DNA from: DALYCO01 sp964535545
GTDB taxonomy: Bacteria > Patescibacteriota > Minisyncoccia > Phycocordibacterales > UBA9973
NCBI GenBank assembly: GCA_964535545.1
Contig: CAZHUT010000033.1
Location: forward strand, 1-10,160
Length of the DNA stretch: 10,160 nt
Direction of reading: 5' to 3'
Shown: piece after piece, positions 6,451 through 10,160 of the stretch
Numbering within the stretch: the stretch's first letter is position 1
How the letters are laid out: each line of letters begins with the position of its first letter
Notes under the pieces: model-generated
What the model saw: the letters and a program-made list of their open reading frames with translations, nothing else
What the model was told of the DNA's origin: nothing
The model's database searches: none
Program-made: the position numbers and the translations under genes

Positions 6451-6936
6451 ATGCTTAAACCATGGATCATGACGTACGAAAATGCGTACGCGCTTTGTTG
6501 CCTGCTTGGTGGCCACCGAAAAACAGTTGAAGTTGCAAAGAATCAGTTCGGCCTGCCGTTCATCGGATGCTTTTCGCTCTATACAACTCCGATCGGAATT
6601 CGCCACGTACTTCCTCACGCGATTATAATCACCGTAAATGACGACCCAATTAGCTCACGCTACTTTTCAGTTTTTTATTTCCATCCGCGGGACACGCAAA
6701 TCGAGTGTTACACATACAACTTGGCCTTGAAACGCATTCTCTGCGCGTCATACAAGATAAAGGTATATACGCCGGTGTATATTTTTTATGAAGGTAAATT
6801 TAACATGACGCAATATTCCATCATGGAAGGTTCGTCAAACCCGTATACTACTGTCTGCGTATTTACTCCGCAGCAACTGCTTATTGATTTTACCGACAAA
6901 GGTTGTACATTTATGACTCCGCCACATGGAAATTGA
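6451..6936 (+). CDS. Hypothetical protein (161 aa)
   Basis: I do not recognise this protein. It is rich in aromatic residues and beta-prone stretches (AIIITVNDDPISSRYFSVFYFH, IKVYTPVYIFYEG, TTVCVFTPQQLLIDF). Seven cysteines are scattered rather than arranged as CxxC pairs, so it is not a zinc ribbon. There is no export signal or clear membrane helix; a compact soluble beta-rich fold is the most I can infer. The start at 6451 is favoured by AAGGA 11 bases upstream. The gene forms a single-gene unit between the regulator and its own terminator, 18 bases after the TGA stop. The codons near the start contain a short self-complementary repeat, cgtacg twice (6473-6478 and 6485-6490), which could form a weak hairpin in the mRNA. 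Confidence 0.7.
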   Translation: MLKPWIMTYENAYALCCLLGGHRKTVEVAKNQFGLPFIGCFSLYTTPIGIRHVLPHAIIITVNDDPISSRYFSVFYFHPRDTQIECYTYNLALKRILCASYKIKVYTPVYIFYEGKFNMTQYSIMEGSSNPYTTVCVFTPQQLLIDFTDKGCTFMTPPHGN

Positions 6937-6954
6937 TGCGCAGCGCGCTTTTAT

Positions 6955-6981
6955 ATCCGCCCACAAAAGCGGATTTTTTTT
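6955..6981 (+). terminator. Intrinsic terminator of the gene ending at 6936
   Basis: A 6-bp stem atccgc/gcggat (6955-6960 with 6969-6974) encloses an 8-base loop and runs into eight Ts (6974-6981). It cuts through the longer open frames that span this region, which argues against those being genes. Confidence 0.78.
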
Positions 6982-6989
6982 ATTCCGGC

Positions 6990-7018
6990 TTGCCCAATTG
7001 CATGCAACTTGCTACAGT
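6990..7018 (+). promoter_or_regulatory. Possible promoter of a small transcript
   Basis: TTGCCC (6990-6995), a 17-base spacer and TACAGT (7013-7018) each match consensus at four of six positions. An ATG follows 6 bases after the -10 box, the same geometry as the better promoters at 5579 and 8174. A strong terminator closes the unit at 7126. Confidence 0.4.
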
Positions 7019-7024
7019 GGATAT

Positions 7025-7114
7025 ATGTCTACACAGGCACGCACAATCTCAATCATCTCTGTCTACTTCTCGCCACGGGGGTTGTCATTGCTGTGTATGA
7101 TCGAAAGTAATTGA
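7025..7114 (+). CDS. Possible 29-codon small protein or small RNA
   Basis: An ATG at 7025 opens 29 codons ending in TGA at 7112-7114. The peptide starts MSTQARTISIISVYF and continues to SPRGLSLLCMIESN, with a modest hydrophobic stretch but no clear membrane helix. The case rests on context: promoter-like boxes 6 bases upstream and a very strong terminator 11 bases downstream, between two other terminated units. The transcript would be about 130 bases, which equally suits a small RNA. I favour neither; codon conservation would decide. Confidence 0.35.
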   Translation: MSTQARTISIISVYFSPRGLSLLCMIESN

Positions 7115-7125
7115 GCAAATGAACT

Positions 7126-7157
7126 GAGGCCCCCGCGTAGCGGGGGCCTCTTTGTTT
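7126..7157 (+). terminator. Strong intrinsic terminator
   Basis: A perfect 11-bp stem gaggcccccgc/gcgggggcctc (7126-7136 with 7140-7150) and a 3-base loop are followed by tttgttt. It is the most stable hairpin in the window. The previous long gene already has its own terminator at 6955, so this one must serve a transcript starting in between. Confidence 0.85.
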
Positions 7158-7189
7158 ATGTAACAGGATATGCCCAATTCAGTATCAGT

Positions 7190-7240
7190 GTATCCGCGAG
7201 GTCTAGAAGCCGCGGATACGGTGGTACGCGAGTGACCGCC
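7190..7240 (+). other. Adjacent twin hairpins upstream of the gene at 7270, possible structured leader
   Basis: The first hairpin is gtatccgcg/cgcggatac (7190-7198 with 7211-7219), a perfect 9-bp stem with a 12-base loop. The second follows with no gap: ggtggt/accgcc (7220-7225 with 7235-7240), 6 bp with one T-G wobble and a 9-base loop. The two could stack end to end. No T-run follows, so it is not a terminator. It ends 29 bases before the ATG. It matches no riboswitch class I can recognise, including mini-ykkC, whose loops differ. An operator for a dimeric protein is the alternative. Confidence 0.45.
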
Positions 7241-7269
7241 ATATTCTTTTACAGCTCAATAACCAAACA

Positions 7270-7599
7270 ATGAAACAAACAGACGCTCCATTTATTAGTG
7301 GCTATACGTATTTTATGTATGCCGAACTCAAAGAAATTCTTCCGCATGAACTTTTTGAAGTGTTCGTGATCAAAGTCAAAGGCTCGCCAACTCCGGGAGC
7401 TTATGTGACAAGCGGCAGATCAGTCGGCTACATTCAATTTGTTCAAACAACTCTTGAAAATGACACGCTGCGCTTTAACGCGCTTTTCATCAGGACATAT
7501 GCCACTCCCATCACCGGCACGATCAAGCCAGACAAATTTTGGGGCGGATTTATTTTTACTTACGACATCATAACTGAAACGCCAACTATTCATCGCTAG
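7270..7599 (+). CDS. Hypothetical protein (109 aa)
   Basis: I do not recognise this small soluble protein. It opens MKQTDAPFISGYTYFMY, has one likely helix (AELKEILPHELFEVFVIKV), a Gly/Pro/Ser turn region (GSPTPGAYVTSGRSVG), then strand-like segments (YIQFVQTTL, FNALFIRTY, GGFIFTYDII). Overall it looks beta-rich. There is no signal peptide, cysteine or metal motif. The ATG at 7270 has no Shine-Dalgarno; it follows a 29-base unstructured stretch after the twin hairpins. A terminator lies 18 bases after the stop. Translation of this gene may depend on the structured leader (inference). Confidence 0.68.
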   Translation: MKQTDAPFISGYTYFMYAELKEILPHELFEVFVIKVKGSPTPGAYVTSGRSVGYIQFVQTTLENDTLRFNALFIRTYATPITGTIKPDKFWGGFIFTYDIITETPTIHR

Positions 7600-7617
7600 G
7601 ATGAATATATAACAAAC

Positions 7618-7647
7618 AAAGCTAACCTCATCAGCTAGCTTTATTTT
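7618..7647. terminator. Bidirectional terminator between convergent genes
   Basis: The 7-bp stem aaagcta/tagcttt (7618-7624 with 7636-7642) has an 11-base loop and is followed by attttt on the plus strand. On the minus strand it is followed by tgtttgtt, so it can also end the gene at 7648-8166. Confidence 0.6.
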
Positions 7648-8166
7648 TCATTCTTTTGGAATCGGATCCATACCCGCCCATAGATTCATGGTGTTGAGAT
7701 GCGTCTGTCCGGTTAACTTGAGATACATGAACAATTGCATTTTGTATGCAGGTGCCCATTTGAATGGACCGTTCAAGAGGTGCATTGCGCGAGTCTGTTT
7801 GCGGCCGTAAATAACAACCGGAGTATTCAATTCTTCCTCAGTCATACCATCAACCGTCTTTTGAATGTAGTCTGCTTCTTTGTCTATCAGTTCACTGAAA
7901 TTTTCAACTGTAACTTCAGGGAGCGATGCATTCCACTGTTCCGGTATTGCCGGATTCCAACCTTCTGCTGCTGCACTGTCAGCTTCTTTGGTTGCCTGTA
8001 CTGCAGCTCCAAAGATTGTGCACATGAATTTCATGAGTTCATGCGTTGAACGCTGTTTTGGCGTTGGTCGAAACTCAAAATTTTCCGGTGTAAGCTTTGC
8101 GGCCAGGTGTTTGATGACGTTAAGTTCAAAACAGATGCCATCGATGTATTCTTGTTTGGTAATCAT
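7648..8166 (-). CDS. DinB-like four-helix protein (172 aa) with a degenerate metal site
   Basis: I chose the ATG at 8166 because the open frame above it crosses the divergent promoters and the opposite gene, and because a -10 box lies 7 bases upstream. The protein resembles the DinB/YfiT four-helix-bundle superfamily. It has a first helix (EYIDGICFELNVIKHLAAKL), the signature FRPTPKQRSTHEL (30-44), and a last helix starting near HLLNGPFKWAPAYKMQLFMYLK (129-150). Members with a metal site usually carry a His pair in the last helix (HxxxH type). Here that place reads KWAPAYKMQ, without His; only His42 and His129 remain as candidates. Metal-independent or altered function is therefore likely. 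Some DinB relatives are thiol transferases, but I see nothing to support that role here. It is convergent with 7270-7599. Confidence 0.75.
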   Translation of the reverse strand: MITKQEYIDGICFELNVIKHLAAKLTPENFEFRPTPKQRSTHELMKFMCTIFGAAVQATKEADSAAAEGWNPAIPEQWNASLPEVTVENFSELIDKEADYIQKTVDGMTEEELNTPVVIYGRKQTRAMHLLNGPFKWAPAYKMQLFMYLKLTGQTHLNTMNLWAGMDPIPKE

Positions 8167-8173
8167 GTTGTTT

Positions 8174-8182
8174 AGTATAACA
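8174..8182 (-). promoter_or_regulatory. Extended -10 promoter of the DinB-like gene, leaderless
   Basis: On the minus strand TGTTATACT (8182-8174) joins a TGn extension to TATACT. The ATG at 8166 follows after 7 bases. No good -35 box is seen at 17-18 bases, as is common for extended -10 promoters. Confidence 0.65.
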
Positions 8183-8204
8183 AACCCTCCTCGCTTCCTG
8201 GTAT

Positions 8205-8233
8205 TTGACATAACTAGGAGCAAGTTGTAATGT
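8205..8233 (+). promoter_or_regulatory. Probable promoter of the DUF4286-like gene
   Basis: A perfect TTGACA (8205-8210) is followed after 17 bases by TAATGT (8228-8233), which keeps the key T, A and final T. The transcript would start near 8240, just before the left arm of the 15-bp inverted repeat, so the leader would fold into that hairpin. Confidence 0.5.
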
Positions 8234-8243
8234 TTTAACAAAG

Positions 8244-8297
8244 TAGTTAAGAAAAGCAGAGCGGTTCGAACTTGGACCATTATGCTTTTCTTAACTA
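8244..8297. repeat. Perfect 15-bp inverted repeat with 24-base loop, likely mRNA leader hairpin or operator
   Basis: The arms tagttaagaaaagca (8244-8258) and tgcttttcttaacta (8283-8297) are exact reverse complements. The 24-base loop can itself fold: ggttc/ggacc (8263-8267 with 8274-8278), with one T-G wobble. The right arm ends 14 bases before the ATG at 8312. Neither strand has a T-run after it, so it is not a terminator. Confidence 0.75.
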
Positions 8298-8311
8298 AAC
8301 CCTTTATTACC

Positions 8312-8677
8312 ATGGTTACATACAGAGTAACGATTAAACTTAAAGATATGGCTTTTGCTAAGGCCTTTCTTGAATGGATGCTTAATATCCATATTCCTAA
8401 CGTACTAAAAACCGGAGGACCACGAATGTTTTCCGGCAGAATTAACGCCAAGGGAACAATGGATGGAAAACCACTCGACACGTTTGAAGTGGATTATTAC
8501 TTCGATTCACGCGATGCGTTGCTTTCATACCGTAGCGAATTTGGTCCCGCACTGGCTGATGAATACAAAGAGGCCGGCTGGGAAGAAAAAACTATAGTAG
8601 AGCGCAATATCCTGACCCCATGGGAAGACTTGGGTCTGAACATTGAGCTTTTAGAACCACAACAAGCAGCGGTATAA
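8312..8677 (+). CDS. DUF4286-like protein (121 aa), function unknown
   Basis: The body MVTYRVTIKLKDMAFAKAFL followed by EWMLNIHIPNVLKTGGPRM matches the pattern I know for DUF4286: a strand, a helix ending in a W-M-x-x-H-(I/V)-P-x-V-x-x-TG block, then YYFDSRDALLSY and a helix. This is the layout of a small ferredoxin-like alpha/beta domain. The biochemical role of the family is unknown. I chose the ATG at 8312 because homologous sequence starts there; an in-frame ATG at 8282 lies inside the right arm of the inverted repeat and would add ten unrelated residues. No Shine-Dalgarno is present. The last 15 residues (LNIELLEPQQAAV and its neighbours) extend beyond the core. A terminator follows at 8700. 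Confidence 0.78.
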   Translation: MVTYRVTIKLKDMAFAKAFLEWMLNIHIPNVLKTGGPRMFSGRINAKGTMDGKPLDTFEVDYYFDSRDALLSYRSEFGPALADEYKEAGWEEKTIVERNILTPWEDLGLNIELLEPQQAAV

Positions 8678-8699
8678 CCTCCGCTCCGATTTACTTACG

Positions 8700-8726
8700 A
8701 GGCGTTCCACCCGGGACGCCTTTTTT
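8700..8726 (+). terminator. Intrinsic terminator of the DUF4286-like gene
   Basis: A 9-bp stem aggcgttcc/gggacgcct (8700-8708 with 8713-8721), with one T-G wobble and a 4-base loop, runs into ttttttatttt. The stop codon of the convergent nucleotidyltransferase gene (8725-8727) lies within this T-run, so the two genes are packed end to end. Confidence 0.85.
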
Positions 8727-10160
8727 ATTTTACCCCGTGCTTACCGCGGATCTTGGCAAGCTCTTCCTCCTCAGTCTCTTCTTTTGCTTTTCTGCCCTCC
8801 TCCCCTTTTGTTTTCAAGTCAGCGTCAGAAAGTTCATTGAGTTCCAGTACACGCTTTTTTAAATATTCAATTTCATTTTTATCCGGATCTTCAAGAGCTT
8901 CTTCAAGTAGTGCATGTAAGATCCATCCCATGCGCGGTCCTGGTTTAATTCCAAGTTCTTTGATCATCACTTCCCCGTCGATTTTAAGCATGCCAACGGA
9001 GGTCGGAGCACGAAGCGCTTCTTCAATCATCGCATGATATTTACGAAGACGATATGGAGCTTCGGCCTTCTTCATCCCCACACGATCGCATTCTCGGATC
9101 TGCATCAGTTCCCAGATATGGTCACGACCTATGTTTACAATGGTACGTCGAACAGCCGAAAGCGTAATTGCCTCTGTATCGGAGAAGAACATGTGGTGGC
9201 GAACAAGTTTAACCACCAATTCAGATAACTCTTTCGGGTAACGGAGTCGATCCATGATTTTGGCAGCTATTCGTGCGCCTACAACTTCGTGCCCATAGAA
9301 AGTCGGTTTTGTTTTTCCAAGACGCTTGGTTCGAGGCTTGCCGATATCGTGAAAGAGTGCCGCAAGTCGAATAGCCAATGACCAGTTTTTTTCGGCCGCA
9401 TGTCCGAGAGCTTGAAGCAAGTGCTCGAATACATCATATATATGTGCGCCTCCCTGATTGCAGCCAATTCCCTCCTGAAGTTCAGGAACAATGTGCTCAA
9501 GTAATCCAAGCTTCTGAAGAAAACCAATTCCGACCATTGGCTCAGTAGACTCTATAATCTTTGTGAATTCGTCACGTTTTCGCTCCCAAGAAATATTTTT
9601 GAGCAGTTTTGAGTTATCCACAATGCCTTGCATTGTCTCTGCTGAAATGGTGAAACCTAATTGTGTGGAAAACCTGACTGCTCGAAGCATGCGGAGCGCG
9701 TCTTCACCAAAACGCTCATTAGCATCCCCTACCGTTCGAACAACCTTGTCCTTCAAATCACGGACACCATTAAATTCATCTACGATCTGTCCGTTACCCA
9801 GATTGTAAGCCATTGCATTGACCGTGAAGTCACGTCGTTTTAAATCATCAAGCAAATTAAGGCTAAAAGACACTTCATCAGGGTGGCGGCTGTCCGTATA
9901 CCCTGCTTCCTGTCGATAAGTAGTTATTTCAATGACCTTTAGACTTTCGTCACTCTCATCTTCAAAAACTACTGCGACAGTTCCAAAAGTGTTTTCGTAC
10001 ACTGTCTTGACGAAAAGTGGCTGAATTTGATCATGCAGTGCGTTGGTGGTGATATCCCAATCTTTTGGCTTTTTACCCAGCAAAAGATCACGTACGCATC
10101 CTCCGACGATGTACGCTTCATAGCCAGCCGACTCTAACGTTGAAAGAGCACTGAGTACAG
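8725..10160 (-). CDS. tRNA nucleotidyltransferase/poly(A) polymerase family protein with HD domain (5' end outside window)
   Basis: The frame is open to the window edge, so the first residues are missing; about 477 are visible. The N-terminal class II nucleotidyltransferase head is unmistakable: VGGCVRDLLLGKKPKDWDITT, with VGGCVRD at 10107-10087 and the two metal-binding Asp residues of DWD at 10062-10054. Then come RRDFTVNAMAYN, the nucleobase-recognition region FGEDALRMLRAVRFSTQLGF, and ERKRDEF. An HD phosphohydrolase domain follows (LFHDIGKP, His-Asp at 9351-9346). Such enzymes add or repair CCA at tRNA 3' ends without a template; some relatives add poly(A), and sequence alone does not separate these surely. 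The C-terminus ends in an unusually charged Lys/Glu tail (KTKGEEGRKAKEETEEEE), probably disordered. The stop lies in the terminator of the convergent gene. Confidence 0.93.
   Translation of the reverse strand, partial: VLSALSTLESAGYEAYIVGGCVRDLLLGKKPKDWDITTNALHDQIQPLFVKTVYENTFGTVAVVFEDESDESLKVIEITTYRQEAGYTDSRHPDEVSFSLNLLDDLKRRDFTVNAMAYNLGNGQIVDEFNGVRDLKDKVVRTVGDANERFGEDALRMLRAVRFSTQLGFTISAETMQGIVDNSKLLKNISWERKRDEFTKIIESTEPMVGIGFLQKLGLLEHIVPELQEGIGCNQGGAHIYDVFEHLLQALGHAAEKNWSLAIRLAALFHDIGKPRTKRLGKTKPTFYGHEVVGARIAAKIMDRLRYPKELSELVVKLVRHHMFFSDTEAITLSAVRRTIVNIGRDHIWELMQIRECDRVGMKKAEAPYRLRKYHAMIEEALRAPTSVGMLKIDGEVMIKELGIKPGPRMGWILHALLEEALEDPDKNEIEYLKKRVLELNELSDADLKTKGEEGRKAKEETEEEELAKIRGKHGVK

Noticed and set aside
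6903..7114. Longer overlapping frames of 62-65 codons on the plus strand starting at 6903 and 6926.
   Set aside because: Both run through the terminator at 6955-6981, and one overlaps the end of the 161-aa gene. Only the last 29 codons, after the possible promoter, remain plausible.
6991..7179. Repeat of tgcccaatt at 6991-6999 and 7171-7179.
   Set aside because: It is nine bases only, with unrelated flanks, and the second copy has no -10 box at the right distance. Chance is sufficient.
7190..7240. Guanidine-II (mini-ykkC) riboswitch, because there are two adjacent hairpins.
   Set aside because: The loops are 12 and 9 bases without the ACGR tetraloops that define that class.
8244..8297. attC-like integron site or tRNA fragment, suggested by paired GTTAAG/CTTAAC ends and a GGTTCGAAC stretch.
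   Set aside because: The core sites are in the wrong order for attC (GTT...AAC instead of AAC...GTT). The TTCGA stretch lacks a pairing T-stem and the rest of a tRNA.
8167..8481. N-terminal extension of the DinB-like frame up to 8481 on the minus strand.
   Set aside because: It crosses both divergent promoters and the opposite coding region and does not look like the family. The ATG at 8166 has a -10 box 7 bases upstream.

Overview
The window looks like a piece of a small-genome bacterium, most probably of the Candidate Phyla Radiation (Patescibacteria). This is an inference. It rests on a pair of cysteine-rich multi-zinc-ribbon proteins of a kind I associate with those genomes, a TrmB-type regulator, and short hypothetical genes in single-gene units with compact hairpin terminators. 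TGA acts as a stop (for example at 6934-6936, directly before a terminator), so the standard bacterial code applies and the TGA-to-glycine lineages are unlikely. I see no rRNA, tRNA, CRISPR array, insertion sequence or phage gene.

Layout. A truncated gene (1-497) is followed after 4 bases by a 583-residue cysteine-rich protein (502-2253). A two-way terminator separates this from a convergent secreted or lipoprotein-like gene (2332-2919, minus). An unrelated acidic protein of unknown function (3003-3581) is divergent from that gene and ends in a strong terminator. A second cysteine-rich paralogue lies at 3642-5315 on the minus strand. In front of it is an unlisted 32-codon gene for a one-pass membrane peptide (5342-5440, minus), which starts 7 bases after a perfect consensus promoter. 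A TrmB-like regulator (5591-6373) runs divergently from its own promoter, so it and the membrane-peptide/cysteine-rich pair share a 150-base control region.

The stretch 6451-7599 holds two unknown small proteins (6451-6936 and 7270-7599). Between them is a tiny promoter-ORF-terminator unit (6990-7157), and a twin-hairpin element lies ahead of the second. A DinB-like four-helix protein (7648-8166, minus) and a DUF4286-like protein (8312-8677) diverge from a control region with a perfect 15-bp inverted repeat. The window ends inside a minus-strand tRNA nucleotidyltransferase gene with an HD domain (8725-10160), the only gene with a well-defined enzymatic role.

The points most worth a second look are these. 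(1) The membrane peptide, cysteine-rich protein and regulator form a cluster. (2) The first cysteine-rich gene is a codon-usage mosaic whose switch falls at a GC-rich perfect hairpin. (3) Several -10 boxes lie only 6-7 bases from the ATG, which implies leaderless mRNAs. (4) Two short genes appear to have structured leaders. No complete known defence or mobile system is visible.
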